Shown one piece after another: positions 38,036 to 47,532 of a DNA stretch of 64,000 bases; position 1 is the first letter of the stretch; each line of letters opens with the position of its first letter. Origin of the DNA: Paenibacillus foliorum (GTDB lineage Bacteria; Bacillota; Bacilli; Paenibacillales; NBRC-103111). Below the pieces are notes generated by a model that was not told the origin of the DNA, ran no database searches, and saw only the letters and a program-made list of their open reading frames with translations. The stretch is taken from assembly GCF_013141765.1 (NCBI RefSeq), contig NZ_WHOD01000013.1, positions 349,135 through 413,134 on the forward strand. The letters run 5' to 3'. The position numbers and the translations under genes are program-made.

Positions 38036-38119
38036 ATAATAAACACTTTATATAGAAAACAATTCAACCTAACATAGCTCAAGGAGTAAGTAAGCAGTAA
38101 TCAGGGAGGTGCCTCGCTA

Positions 38120-38611
38120 ATGATGAACATCATGGAGGAAATCGACAAGATAAACCAACAATTAAGAGTAAAAGGTTACAAGATGACCCCGCAGCGCGAA
38201 GTCACTTTAAAAGTCTTGCTTGAAAATGAAAAGGATCACTTGAGTGCTGAAGATGTGTTCATGCTTGTAAAAGAAAGGCTGCCTGAAATCGGTATTGCAA
38301 CGGTTTATCGAACCTTAGAAATGTTGTCTGAGCTTCATGTCGTAGAGAAGATGAATTTCGGAGACGGGGTAGCCCGCTTTGATCTTCGCAGCGAAGACAG
38401 TGCTCATATGCATCACCATTTGATTTGCAATATATGTGGTGCATTGAAAGAAATTAAGGAAGATTGGCTGACCGATCTGGAGGAGCGCCTTAAACGGGAA
38501 TACGGGTTCCAAGTGACCGATCATCGTCTTGATTTTATGGGATTTTACCAAACCTGCAGCAGCGGGGAATGTAAAAGAGAAGGCAAGTCAGATGGCAAAG
38601 CAGTATCCTAA
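38120..38611 (+). CDS. fur: Ferric uptake repressor
   Basis: 163 residues, iron-responsive repressor binding DNA as a dimer. The winged helix KMTPQREVTLKVLLENEKDH and GIATVYRTLEMLSELHVVEK is almost identical in pattern to B. subtilis Fur, as is NFGDGVARFDLRSED. The metal site is HMHHHLICNICG, and a second cysteine pair is CSSGEC rather than the usual closer CxxC. Start ATG-ATG at 38120 after GGGAGGTG. It is monocistronic, with a terminator after it and a PerR-like box before it. Confidence 0.92.
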   Translation: MMNIMEEIDKINQQLRVKGYKMTPQREVTLKVLLENEKDHLSAEDVFMLVKERLPEIGIATVYRTLEMLSELHVVEKMNFGDGVARFDLRSEDSAHMHHHLICNICGALKEIKEDWLTDLEERLKREYGFQVTDHRLDFMGFYQTCSSGECKREGKSDGKAVS

Positions 38612-38665
38612 ACAGCTGATGGCTAAGCTTGAGCATCTTACTTTTATAATCTTAAATCATAGGTT

Positions 38666-38701
38666 AAACAGCCACTGGGGACTTTCCAGCGGCTGTTTTT
38701 A
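38666..38701 (+). terminator. Terminator of fur
   Basis: Arms AAACAGCC and GGCTGTTT with an inner CTGG/CCAG pairing, then TTT. Confidence 0.85.
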
Positions 38702-38790
38702 TGTAAGCAATCAAAACTGTATAAGTCTGGAAACCTTTTAGCATCCTGAGCGTCTGAATGTATATCAAACCATTTAGAGGGAGGAAATAA

Positions 38791-40254
38791 ATGAAACATA
38801 AACTGTTCATATGGATGCTGCTTATGCTGCTTTTCGGAAGTGGGTCTTTCACAGCCATGAACAATGCTTTAGCAGCAGTATCGGATTCGACAGGAATGCG
38901 GCTTCCCGAAGAAATTAGCTTAACGGCTAATAGTACACCTATTTATGATGAGATGGACGGCGATCAGCTATATGATGCTGCCCCGCAGACGGTACAAGTA
39001 GCAGGAGCTGAAAATAACTGGGACAGGAAGCTCTTGGGCGGAAGCAAGGTATGGTTTCAAATTAAAACTTCTAATGAGGTTAAATGGGTGCTTTTGCAAA
39101 ATCCTCAATTTGAGGAGACGTATTACAACTATGTAGTGCTGATGCAAGAGGAAAGCTTCTATTCTTCTCGCTCCACTAGAGGACTTAGTTTGGGAACCAT
39201 TTCTCCGCAGGTCGTTCGAGTCGTTTATACCGATGGGGAATACTATCTGATTGAAACATGGCTTGGTTATAAATGGATTCATCCCAAACCTCCAAATATC
39301 CAACAAGCCCAATATTATGGTCGGAATAGCAGTGGCTTGTCGGCATATCTGCGGACGATAACCCCAATGTTTCGTGTGCCGGATGCAGGAAGTGAAGTTG
39401 CAGGGGTGCTGTCTCCTCAAGATGTGCAGGCTAAGGTAACCCTGAACAACAATGAGTGGTTATATATCGATACTTGGGAGGGAAAGCGCTGGGTCAACAC
39501 TCGTATTAGCTATCCGCCGGATCTTAGGTCAGAAGAAAGAAGTCTGACGTTGACTGATTCTGCGATTGCATATGAGCATCCGGATAAACAAGCTCGGGAA
39601 CTTGGCAGATTAACTCCCCAGAAGGTAACAGTGTTCGAGCATGGTGGAGGCTGGCATCATATTCACAGTGACTGGCTAGGCGATTGTTGGATTTATCAAT
39701 TAAACCCGGAAGATGATCCTGCTGCTTATACACCTCCGACAGTAGTCATCTCAAAGGTAATTACAGGCGTTAAGAAGAGTCATCAATATGAACTGGGTGC
39801 TGGATGGAGAAATTCTCCCTTTGATTTAAGGATGGTTGTATTGAATGGGGAAAGGATCAACCCGGAAGGGTTCTTTACTATAGGTCAAGAAGTAGGTTTA
39901 CGTTTTTCCATTCAAAATGTAAGCAAAGACGAGCTGGAATTGAATCCATTAACGTCGTTCGAAGTTGAGATTAACCGTCAGCTGGATAGCGGCGATGGCA
40001 GTATTAAACCAGAACTAGTCTGGTCAGGCAAAATACTTGCTTCGAAATCCGTATTTAAAAGCGGGGAAAGCGAGGAGTTAACATTTATTTGGGATCAAAA
40101 GGATTCTGACGGTAAGCAGGTTCCTTTCGGGAATTATAGTGTTCAAATCAAGCTGCCTATGACAATCGATTACACAAAAGCAGGAGCAAGTGAGCAGGGG
40201 CAGGCACAGACAGCGATGTTGACACATTTTCCACTGCGCATTAGCGCTCCATAA
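38791..40254 (+). CDS. Secreted protein with four SH3-like repeats and a BsuPI-like domain
   Basis: 487 residues. A signal peptide (1-29, ending ALAAVS) is followed by four related modules of about 65-70 residues. Each contains a strand pair around 'L-x-P-Q-x-V' and a W-x-x-I/V-x-T/S-W-x-G-x-x-W core: APQTVQV, ISPQVVRVVYTDGEYYLIETW, LSPQDVQAKVTLNNNEWLYI, LTPQKVTVFEHGGGWHHIHS. This recalls bacterial SH3 or GW modules that bind cell-wall polymers. The last about 110 residues (VGLRFSIQNVSKDELELN to FPLRISAP) resemble the BsuPI intracellular proteinase inhibitor fold. Probably a wall-associated protein; the ribosome site is GAGGGAGG. Confidence 0.78.
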   Translation: MKHKLFIWMLLMLLFGSGSFTAMNNALAAVSDSTGMRLPEEISLTANSTPIYDEMDGDQLYDAAPQTVQVAGAENNWDRKLLGGSKVWFQIKTSNEVKWVLLQNPQFEETYYNYVVLMQEESFYSSRSTRGLSLGTISPQVVRVVYTDGEYYLIETWLGYKWIHPKPPNIQQAQYYGRNSSGLSAYLRTITPMFRVPDAGSEVAGVLSPQDVQAKVTLNNNEWLYIDTWEGKRWVNTRISYPPDLRSEERSLTLTDSAIAYEHPDKQARELGRLTPQKVTVFEHGGGWHHIHSDWLGDCWIYQLNPEDDPAAYTPPTVVISKVITGVKKSHQYELGAGWRNSPFDLRMVVLNGERINPEGFFTIGQEVGLRFSIQNVSKDELELNPLTSFEVEINRQLDSGDGSIKPELVWSGKILASKSVFKSGESEELTFIWDQKDSDGKQVPFGNYSVQIKLPMTIDYTKAGASEQGQAQTAMLTHFPLRISAP

Positions 40255-40427
40255 ATCTCTACTTGAAGCAAATGAGTGAATTGGGGCACCTATTCGATGG
40301 TTTCGGCGCATGTGATTGGTTAAAGACATCCATTATAATAAGAAAAGCTCATCCTCTTTTTACAGAGTTGATATCCATTAACTTTGTAGAAAGAGGTTGT
40401 TTTTATGGAAGGAGGGGGAAAGTTATC

Positions 40428-40730
40428 ATGACCGATTTTCTTAAGAATCTGTCCTTTAAGTCAAGAATATGGATAGCCTGCACGTTGTTAGTAACAGCGG
40501 CTATTGTTGTGAATGGATACATGAATTATCGAATTGCGTCACAAATCGTAGAGCGCAACGCCATTCAATACAATATCGATGCTATCAGGAAATCGTCGCA
40601 AATTTTTGATGAAAAGCTTAAAAAGATGCTGGCAGTCGTCACTTCCCTCATGATTACGGAAGAATTGGTGACCCGAAGTGGTCAACCAATGAAGCTAACC
40701 GGGAACAATTGCCCCTCTATTTACCTTTGA
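40428..40730 (+). pseudogene. Truncated N-terminus of a membrane sensor (kinase-type) gene
   Basis: A strong ribosome site (AAGGAGGGGG) precedes ATG 40428 and a normal sensor N-terminus: FLKNLSFKSRIWIACTLLVT as the first helix, then YRIASQIVERNAIQYNIDA and an extracytoplasmic coiled segment. The frame ends after 100 codons where YesM-type sensor kinases continue for 450 more. No kinase domain is found downstream; instead a large inverted-repeat element begins 14 bases after the stop. It is likely a gene remnant after deletion or element insertion. Confidence 0.6.
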
Positions 40731-40743
40731 ATGGGTAGGTAGA

Positions 40744-40919
40744 GGAACAACGGTGCGCTATTTTGTTTTGCACACGTGATCATTCAAGCGAAACGGAACT
40801 ACGATCACTTATTTGCTGGAAAAATGTCAATTCAGCCTCGTGGTGACGAATTAGCGCATCGTAGTTCCGTGGGTTTATGAATTCGATGGTGTGCAAGACA
40901 AATAACGAACTGACGTTCC
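40744..40919. repeat. Large imperfect inverted-repeat element
   Basis: Two arms of about 62 bases pair with each other around a 52-base centre. The inner 13 bases are perfect (ACGGAACTACGAT at 40793-40805 and its complement at 40858-40870), then TTTTGTTTTGCACAC pairs with GTGTGCAAGACAAAT with one mismatch, and the ends are GGAAC and GTTCC. No transposase is present. It has the look of a MITE or a dispersed palindromic unit, and would form a long RNA hairpin if transcribed. Confidence 0.65.
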
Positions 40920-41011
40920 GTAAGCGAGTGGGGGCGGTCCCCAATTTAGCAGCTCGATCGATGGAAGGGCTGTTGATGTTCCTGCCGCTATGGGGAAAGC
41001 ATCAACCTATC

Positions 41012-41058
41012 CCGAACGGTGATTCCCTAACGGCCATCCTTAACGGTCATCCCTAACG
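41012..41058. repeat. 13-base tandem repeat at the 3' end of carB
   Basis: CCTAACGGCCATC, CTTAACGGTCATC and CCTAACG follow CCGAACGGTGATT in near-perfect 13-base periodicity. The array contains the carB stop codon (TTA/CTA on the plus strand), so the last codons of carB may be repeat-derived. Confidence 0.55.
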
Positions 41059-44000
41059 AATAGCGAATGGCGCGCAATATATCGATTCCAATACACTTGT
41101 ATAAGCATGCACGGTATCCATTGAGGTCAGGCAGACAAGCCCGCTTTCGATGGCCTCGCGCCGTAATTGAAAGCCGCTGCTTGAAGCCATTTTTCCTGTT
41201 GTCACCGTATTGATTAACACATCCGCCTTGAGGCTCCTCAGCGATTGGATAAGCTCTTCCATGTTATAGCTGGCTGCTGGAATATGGTTCGCTTGAAGCA
41301 GCTGGGCGGTCCCGGGGGTTGCGATAATCCGATAACCGAGGCGGAACAGCTTTCTTAGCGGCTCGACAGCCTCTGCTTTATCCTTGTCAGCTATGGAGGC
41401 AATGACGGTTCCTTGGGCGGGCAGCTTCATTCCTGCGGCAAGAAAGCCTTTAAACAATGCTTTAGCATAAAGGGGGTCTCTCCCGATAACTTCGCCTGTG
41501 GACTTCATTTCAGGGCTTAGTGCTATTTCCACGCCACTTAACTTATGAAGTGAAAATACCGGAACTTTAACTGAAATTTCATCTGCTTCCTTAAGCAGAC
41601 CCTCTGGATATCCGAATGAAGAGAGACTTTGCCCCAAGGATACCTTTGTTGCGATATTAGCCATCGATACATTCGTGATTTTGCTCATAAAAGGAACCGT
41701 TCTTGAGGCGCGAGGATTGACTTCGATGACATAAACTTGCTCCTGCACCACTAAAAACTGAATGTTAACCAGTCCAATAACGTTCAGATGCTTGGACAGC
41801 TTCGTTGTTATATCAACGATTTGATCCTTGACGCCGCGTGACAAGCTTTGTGGAGGGTATACAGCTATGGAATCCCCTGAATGCACTCCTGTTCGTTCAA
41901 TTTGCTCCATAATGCCAGGAATCAAGATGGTTGTTCCATCATAAATAGCGTCAACCTCCGCTTCGATTCCATGCATGTATCGATCAATTAAGACAGGATG
42001 CAAGGGATTTACCTGCACCGCGCGTTCCATGTAAGTGACAAGCTCTGAAGCGGAATGCACAATTTCCATCGCGCGTCCTCCAAGAACATAGGAGGGACGC
42101 ACTAAAACCGGATAGCCGATTCGGTCAGCGGCCGCCACAGCCTCCTTGATCGAATGGGCAGTGTCTCCCAACGGCTGAGGAATTTGCAGCTCCCTAAGAA
42201 GGAGCTCGAATTTCTTCCGATCCTCGGCGGTATCAATTCCAGCAAAGCTTGTGCCAAAAATGCGAATGCCCCGCTCGGCTAAAGCGGCAGCTAGTTTAAT
42301 AGCCGTTTGCCCGCCGAATTGTACGATAACTCCTTCAGGCTGTTCATGATTAATAACATGCATGACGTCCTCAAGATGGAGGGGTTCAAAGTATAAGCGA
42401 TCCGAAATATTGAAATCTGTAGATACGGTCTCCGGATTATTATTGATAATAACCGCTTCATACCCCGCCTCTTGAATAGCCTTGACCGCATGAACCGTGG
42501 AGTAATCAAATTCAATACCTTGCCCGATACGTATGGGACCCGAACCTAGTACTACGATTTTGGGTTTTGTGGATTCAGGCGTCTCATTCTCCACTTCGTA
42601 GGTCGAATAATAATAAGATGATGTCGCTTCGAATTCAGCGGAACAGCTGTCCACCATTTTAAATACCGGAATCATACCTAAAGTATATCTGTGCTCTTCA
42701 ATGTCAGTAACTGTTGTAAATGGGAAGGAGGGATTTGCAGAGTGGCGAATTTCTGCAATGGCCTGATCGCTAAAGCCTAATTTCTTGGCTTCCAGAAGTC
42801 GTGCATCCAGTAGGTCTTCTTCTGACAGCAGCTGTTCGAATAGAATCAACTGTTCAATCTTCTGTAAGAACCAGTGATCTACCTGGGTCAGGCGATGAAT
42901 TTCATCCACGGTATAGCCGCGTTGAAAAGACTCAGCTATCAGAAATAGCCTTTCATCATCAGCCTTCTGCAGCCGCATTTGCAGCTCTGCCTGAGTAAGC
43001 TGCTTCGTCTCAGGGAGATTCAGCCGCGAAGTACCTATTTCAAGGGAACGAACGGCCTTCTGAAGCGATTCCTCGAAGCTGCGGCCAATGGCCATGACTT
43101 CTCCGGTAGCCTTCATTTGGGTACCAAGCGTGCGGTTAGCTGCTGGGAATTTGTCGAAGGGCCAACGAGGGATCTTAGTAACTACATAATCCAGTGCAGG
43201 TTCGAAGAAGGCATAGGTTTTACCTGTGACCGGATTGATAACCTCATCAAGCGTATAACCCATTGCAATTTTTGCAGCCATCTTGGCAATCGGATAGCCA
43301 GTCGCTTTGGATGCCAGTGCAGATGAACGGCTGACACGCGGATTTACTTCGATAACGTAATATTGGTAACTGTCCGGGTCCAGCGCGAATTGCACGTTAC
43401 AGCCGCCTTCGATGCCAAGAGCCTGAACTATTTGTATGGATGCCGTGCGCAGCATCTGATATTCACGGTCTGATAACGTTTGACTAGGAGCAACGACAAT
43501 GCTATCACCTGTATGAACGCCTACCGGATCGAAATTTTCCATATTGCAAATAACCATACAATTGTCATTGGCATCGCGCATGACTTCATACTCTATTTCC
43601 TTCATGCCGGCAATGCTTTTCTCTACCAGACATTGGCCGATGGGGCTGCAGTGCAGACCGGAACGAACTATTTCGAACAGTTCTCCAGCATCCTTGGCGA
43701 TCCCTCCTCCAGTTCCGCCTAACGTATAAGCGGGGCGGACGATGACTGGATACCCGATCTGAGCCGCAAATTGAAGCGCAGCGTTAGTTTCTGTAACTAT
43801 GATGCTCTGAGGCACAGGCTGCCGCAGTTCCTTCATCAGATCTCGGAACAGCTCACGGTCCTCCGCTTTGCGGATAGAATCCAACTGGGTTCCTAGTAGC
43901 TGTACATTTTCACTCTTTAGGATACCGTCTTGATCAAGTTCCATAGCCATGTTGAGTCCCGTTTGTCCGCCGAGAGTGGCAAGTAAACCGTCTGGACGCT

Positions 44001-44241
44001 CTTTTCGAATGATCTGCTTGACGAATTCCAGAGTGATAGGCTCCATATAAACCTTGTCGGCAAACGTAGAGTCAGTCATAATAGTGGCTGGATTACTGTT
44101 AATGAGCACAACCTCCACGCCTTCTTCTTTTAGCGCTTCGCAGGCTTGTGTGCCGGCATAATCGAATTCTGCTGCTTGCCCAATCACGATAGGGCCTGAT
44201 CCAATAATGAGAATTTTTTGATAAGCGTTATTTTTCGGCAT
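41053..44241 (-). CDS. carB: Carbamoyl-phosphate synthase large subunit
   Basis: 1062 residues. It makes carbamoyl phosphate from bicarbonate, two ATP and ammonia delivered by CarA. Two ATP-grasp halves are visible, each opening with a GSGPIxIGQ motif ([20 protein letters not shown] and [19 protein letters not shown]), with [10 protein letters not shown] and [10 protein letters not shown] at the metal sites. The C-terminal allosteric domain (about 935-1062) ends in [13 protein letters not shown] 44241 overlaps the end of carA by 14 bases with AAAGGAG upstream, so translation is coupled. The ArgR-like boxes ahead of carA suggest that this is the arginine-specific synthase. Confidence 0.93.
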   Translation of the reverse strand: MPKNNAYQKILIIGSGPIVIGQAAEFDYAGTQACEALKEEGVEVVLINSNPATIMTDSTFADKVYMEPITLEFVKQIIRKERPDGLLATLGGQTGLNMAMELDQDGILKSENVQLLGTQLDSIRKAEDRELFRDLMKELRQPVPQSIIVTETNAALQFAAQIGYPVIVRPAYTLGGTGGGIAKDAGELFEIVRSGLHCSPIGQCLVEKSIAGMKEIEYEVMRDANDNCMVICNMENFDPVGVHTGDSIVVAPSQTLSDREYQMLRTASIQIVQALGIEGGCNVQFALDPDSYQYYVIEVNPRVSRSSALASKATGYPIAKMAAKIAMGYTLDEVINPVTGKTYAFFEPALDYVVTKIPRWPFDKFPAANRTLGTQMKATGEVMAIGRSFEESLQKAVRSLEIGTSRLNLPETKQLTQAELQMRLQKADDERLFLIAESFQRGYTVDEIHRLTQVDHWFLQKIEQLILFEQLLSEEDLLDARLLEAKKLGFSDQAIAEIRHSANPSFPFTTVTDIEEHRYTLGMIPVFKMVDSCSAEFEATSSYYYSTYEVENETPESTKPKIVVLGSGPIRIGQGIEFDYSTVHAVKAIQEAGYEAVIINNNPETVSTDFNISDRLYFEPLHLEDVMHVINHEQPEGVIVQFGGQTAIKLAAALAERGIRIFGTSFAGIDTAEDRKKFELLLRELQIPQPLGDTAHSIKEAVAAADRIGYPVLVRPSYVLGGRAMEIVHSASELVTYMERAVQVNPLHPVLIDRYMHGIEAEVDAIYDGTTILIPGIMEQIERTGVHSGDSIAVYPPQSLSRGVKDQIVDITTKLSKHLNVIGLVNIQFLVVQEQVYVIEVNPRASRTVPFMSKITNVSMANIATKVSLGQSLSSFGYPEGLLKEADEISVKVPVFSLHKLSGVEIALSPEMKSTGEVIGRDPLYAKALFKGFLAAGMKLPAQGTVIASIADKDKAEAVEPLRKLFRLGYRIIATPGTAQLLQANHIPAASYNMEELIQSLRSLKADVLINTVTTGKMASSSGFQLRREAIESGLVCLTSMDTVHAYTSVLESIYCAPFAIR

Positions 44242-45412
44242 ATACCAATTGGGCTCCTTTATGTGATGAAATTTCAGTCGATGCTGTATGAGCTTCACTA
44301 ATACTTGCAGAGTTTTCTAAGAGGCGTCCTAAAGTACGTTCCCGCTGAAAACGGTGAATCAATTCCAGAAAATGATCGAATAGTGTATTACTGTCATAAG
44401 GCCCAGGAGCCGCTTCAGGATGAAACTGTACGGAAAATGCAGGGTGACAATTATGCTTAAGACCTTCAATAGTGCCATCATTATTATTAATATGAGTGAT
44501 GATTAGGTCGGTTGAAGCTACTGTAGCATCAATTACGGTATAACCGTGGTTTTGTGATGTGATGAGACAGCGTCCCGTTGCCACATCCTTAACAGGATGA
44601 TTGGAGCCGCGGTGGCCAAAGGCTAGCTTCCCGGTATCGGCACCGCAGGCGAGTGCGAATAGCTGATGCCCAAGACAAATTCCGAACAGTGGAATCTCAC
44701 CAAGAAGCTCGCGAATCACGGGCAAGGCATGAGCCGAATCCTTAGGATCTCCCGGACCGTTGGAAAGCAAGACGCCGTCCGGATGGAAGTTGCGGATTTG
44801 CGCGGCCGTTGTATCATGAGGAACGATAATCACGTCGCATCCCCGGCTTGTGAGCTCGCGAAGAATACCTAATTTGCAGCCAAAATCTATAAGCACGATG
44901 CGCTCTTTGGTTCCTGGACTGCGGTATGGCTGCGGTGTCGAAACAATTGCAACTTGATTACGCAGCGGCAGCATGGCATGAAGCTGTTCTTGCAGTGCTG
45001 CGATCGGCTTGCTGCTGGTCGTCATCAGTCCTTTCATCGTACCGTGCTGCCGAATAATACGTGTCAGCATCCGTGTATCAATACCGCTAATCCCAGGTAT
45101 GCCATATTGCTTCAACACAGTACTAAGGTTCATGGAGGATCGCCAATTGCTGGGTGAAAGCTCATGATTCCGTACGATAAAGCCTTGAACCCATGGCCGA
45201 ATAGCTTCGAAATCATCGCGGTTTATTCCGTAGTTTCCGATTAACGGGTAGGTCATGGCAATCATCTGCCCGCAATAAGAAGGGTCGGATAGTATTTCCT
45301 GATAACCGGTCATACCGGTGTGGAATACAACCTCTCCCGACGATTCTCCTTCACTGCCAAAAGCTTTTCCTTCAAATACGGTTCCATCCTCCAACAACAA
45401 TCTGGCATTCAT
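44228..45412 (-). CDS. carA: Carbamoyl-phosphate synthase small (glutamine amidotransferase) subunit
   Basis: 394 residues. It splits glutamine and channels ammonia to CarB. The N-terminal domain has the family's [13 protein letters not shown] and [14 protein letters not shown]; the class I amidotransferase domain has nucleophile Cys in [14 protein letters not shown] and catalytic His/Glu in [11 protein letters not shown]. The C-terminal tail after [11 protein letters not shown] is about 35 residues longer than needed. AGGAGTGA precedes ATG. Controlled from the divergent promoter region with two Arg boxes; no PyrR attenuator is seen. Confidence 0.93.
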   Translation of the reverse strand: MNARLLLEDGTVFEGKAFGSEGESSGEVVFHTGMTGYQEILSDPSYCGQMIAMTYPLIGNYGINRDDFEAIRPWVQGFIVRNHELSPSNWRSSMNLSTVLKQYGIPGISGIDTRMLTRIIRQHGTMKGLMTTSSKPIAALQEQLHAMLPLRNQVAIVSTPQPYRSPGTKERIVLIDFGCKLGILRELTSRGCDVIIVPHDTTAAQIRNFHPDGVLLSNGPGDPKDSAHALPVIRELLGEIPLFGICLGHQLFALACGADTGKLAFGHRGSNHPVKDVATGRCLITSQNHGYTVIDATVASTDLIITHINNNDGTIEGLKHNCHPAFSVQFHPEAAPGPYDSNTLFDHFLELIHRFQRERTLGRLLENSASISEAHTASTEISSHKGAQLVYAEK

Positions 45413-45479
45413 GATGATTCACTCCTAAAAAAATATTTATATGAAATATGAGGGATACTAGCTCGAGTAAGTCAATTTG

Positions 45480-45514
45480 TGATTAAATATACATTAAAAT
45501 GAATATATATACAA
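45480..45514 (-). promoter_or_regulatory. carAB promoter overlapped by tandem ArgR/AhrC boxes
   Basis: On the minus strand TTGTAT (45514-45509) and TATATT (45491-45486) are spaced by 17 bases. Lying exactly over these, on the plus strand, are TGATTAAATATACA (45480-45493) and TGAATATATATACA (45500-45513), both close to the ARG box TGAATWWWWATTCA and 20 bases apart start to start. This is the usual tandem arrangement bound by arginine-repressor hexamers. Confidence 0.65.
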
Positions 45515-45701
45515 CCCCCGATTGGCCTTGTTTCTTGCTATTGACTCGAAAAAGCACAATAATATCCATATATTCAGTTATCTGTTTTTCTCATAATTAT
45601 TGAAGCAGACATAAATAGTGTATAATCGATTTCATTTAGTTATAATATCGTTCATTGTACATATGGGGAATTTTAACTGAAAGATAGAGGAGGGTGGACA
45701 A

Positions 45702-47372
45702 ATGGGAGTCAGCGTAAAGGAAGCCATGCAGATTGGTGGACTGGTTAATTGTAAAGTGGTTGCCGGAGAGAAGGGACTTCATAGAACGATTGACTATATT
45801 ACAGTCATGGAGGTCCCAGACGTTATTCGGTGGTTAAAAGGGAATGACTTACTGTTGACCAGCCTATATCCTATCAAAGACGATCCGGAGGCCATCGGGA
45901 AGTTGGTTCAGCAGCTGCATGATGTCGGTAGCTCCGCGTTAGCCATTAAGACGGAACGTTATGTGAAACAAATTCCAGAGGTGATTATTGAAGCTGGGAA
46001 TCGTCTCGGGTTTCCGATAATAGAAATAGAAGATGAAGTCTCCTATTTAGATATTATGACTCCTTTGATGGAGCTTCGGTTGAATAAGTCGGACCTGGGA
46101 AAAGAGCAGCTGGAAAAGTTTTTTCAGTGGATTACAGAGCTTGCAATGGGCGGGAAGGGTATTCCTGCTCTGATTGAAGCTGTGCAGCAAATGACCGAAA
46201 ATATTATCACGGTTGGCTCGGAAGTTCCGGCATTGGAAGGGATCTCGTGGCGGAAAGTGGTCTCTCCTCTGACGCGGGCGCAAAAAAACGAGCTGAGAAT
46301 TGCTAAGCGTTCCATAAGAATGGATCGAGTACTTGATGATCAGATTACTCCATGCATAGTAACTCCGCTGCTGTTGAACGATGAATTGTACGGTGATGTT
46401 ACCTGCTGGCAAACAAAAAGAGAATTTGTTGAACGTGATTTTCTTGTGTTGGATCGAACGGTGCTGTTGATGGCGCTTGAGTTTTTAAAAGTGATAACGA
46501 GGACAGACGTGGAGCAGACCTTTAAGGATGATTTTCTATCTGAAGTTCTGACAGGAAATGTTGTGGATAAAGCGGAAATCATTGAGAAGGGCAAGATGTT
46601 CAATTGGAATTTATCCAAGGACTATCAAGTGTTTGTTATTGCGTATTCCAATTCTGCCCAGCCAATAGTAAAACACGAGAACGAAGCGCTATGGTTTCAG
46701 GAGCGCAAACGAAAGCTGCTCTTGAAAGTGAATGATATTTTTCGATTTGATGTTCAAAAAGCTATTATTACGGTTAGGAAAGAACTTATCGTTGTACTTT
46801 ATCATCGGGAGCTGGCAGCTGAAGCGGGGATGCTTCCCTATACCACAGATCCGAATAACGGTGCCATTATGGATTTAGCGGAATCCGCGCGCCGGCAGCT
46901 TTCGCAGGAATTCGAGGAATTATCTTTTACTGTTGGTGTCGGGCGATTCTATCAGGGGTTGGAGGGAATTCATCAGGGGTACAAGGAAGCGGTCAAGGCC
47001 ATTCAGTTGGGAAAGCCGATCAGCGGTAAAACAGGCTGTGTACATTACGAGGATTTGGGAATTTTTCGTGTATTGGGTCAAGTTAATGATTGGAAGGAAA
47101 TGGAGGAGCTATATTCGGAGACGATCGGTAAGCTGGTGGAGTACGATTGGAGCAACAATGCCAGTCTTATGGTCACTTTGAGGGAGTATTTCGCAAACAA
47201 TTGCTCATTGGCTGAAACCGCGGAAAAGCTGTTCGTACACGTAAATACAATGAAATATCGGATGCAAAAAATAGAGCAAGTAACCGGCTGCAGTGTCCAT
47301 GATGCGGAAAAGCGATTATTACTTCATATGGGATTGAAAATTGATCAAATTCTGCAATCGGGGAATGTATAA
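45702..47372 (+). CDS. PucR-family transcriptional regulator
   Basis: 556 residues. N-terminal PucR domain (about 1-125, VKEAMQIGGLVNCKVVAGE, TVMEVPDVIRWLKGNDLLLTS), a central GGDEF-like region, and a C-terminal PucR-type helix-turn-helix (about 500-550, NCSLAETAEKLFVHVNTMKY, then RMQKIEQVTG). PucR in B. subtilis activates purine (ureide) catabolism. Here the gene heads a run of pyrimidine-handling genes, so it likely senses a pyrimidine intermediate. AGGAGGGTGGACAAATG contains its ribosome site. A terminator follows it, so it is transcribed alone, divergent from carAB. Confidence 0.88.
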   Translation: MGVSVKEAMQIGGLVNCKVVAGEKGLHRTIDYITVMEVPDVIRWLKGNDLLLTSLYPIKDDPEAIGKLVQQLHDVGSSALAIKTERYVKQIPEVIIEAGNRLGFPIIEIEDEVSYLDIMTPLMELRLNKSDLGKEQLEKFFQWITELAMGGKGIPALIEAVQQMTENIITVGSEVPALEGISWRKVVSPLTRAQKNELRIAKRSIRMDRVLDDQITPCIVTPLLLNDELYGDVTCWQTKREFVERDFLVLDRTVLLMALEFLKVITRTDVEQTFKDDFLSEVLTGNVVDKAEIIEKGKMFNWNLSKDYQVFVIAYSNSAQPIVKHENEALWFQERKRKLLLKVNDIFRFDVQKAIITVRKELIVVLYHRELAAEAGMLPYTTDPNNGAIMDLAESARRQLSQEFEELSFTVGVGRFYQGLEGIHQGYKEAVKAIQLGKPISGKTGCVHYEDLGIFRVLGQVNDWKEMEELYSETIGKLVEYDWSNNASLMVTLREYFANNCSLAETAEKLFVHVNTMKYRMQKIEQVTGCSVHDAEKRLLLHMGLKIDQILQSGNV

Positions 47373-47428
47373 GAGGTCTATTTTTTTTCGTGAGGGCAAG
47401 CAAAGTTCATCTGAAAATAACTCTTGGC

Positions 47429-47457
47429 TAAACCGACAAAAGTCGGTTTATTTTTTT
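47429..47457 (+). terminator. Terminator of the PucR-type gene
   Basis: Perfect arms TAAACCGAC and GTCGGTTTA around AAAA, followed by seven T residues. Confidence 0.9.
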
Positions 47458-47532
47458 GTCCTGCTCTACATATTCGCTGCCTCATTTTCTTGATAACATT
47501 TCTAGTATCAGAAGTTCAAGGAGTGACATCTT

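Noticed and set aside
41053..45412. PyrR attenuator or T-box ahead of carAB or the pyr-type genes
   Set aside because: No PyrR binding-loop sequence, T-box motif or competing terminator was found in these upstream regions.
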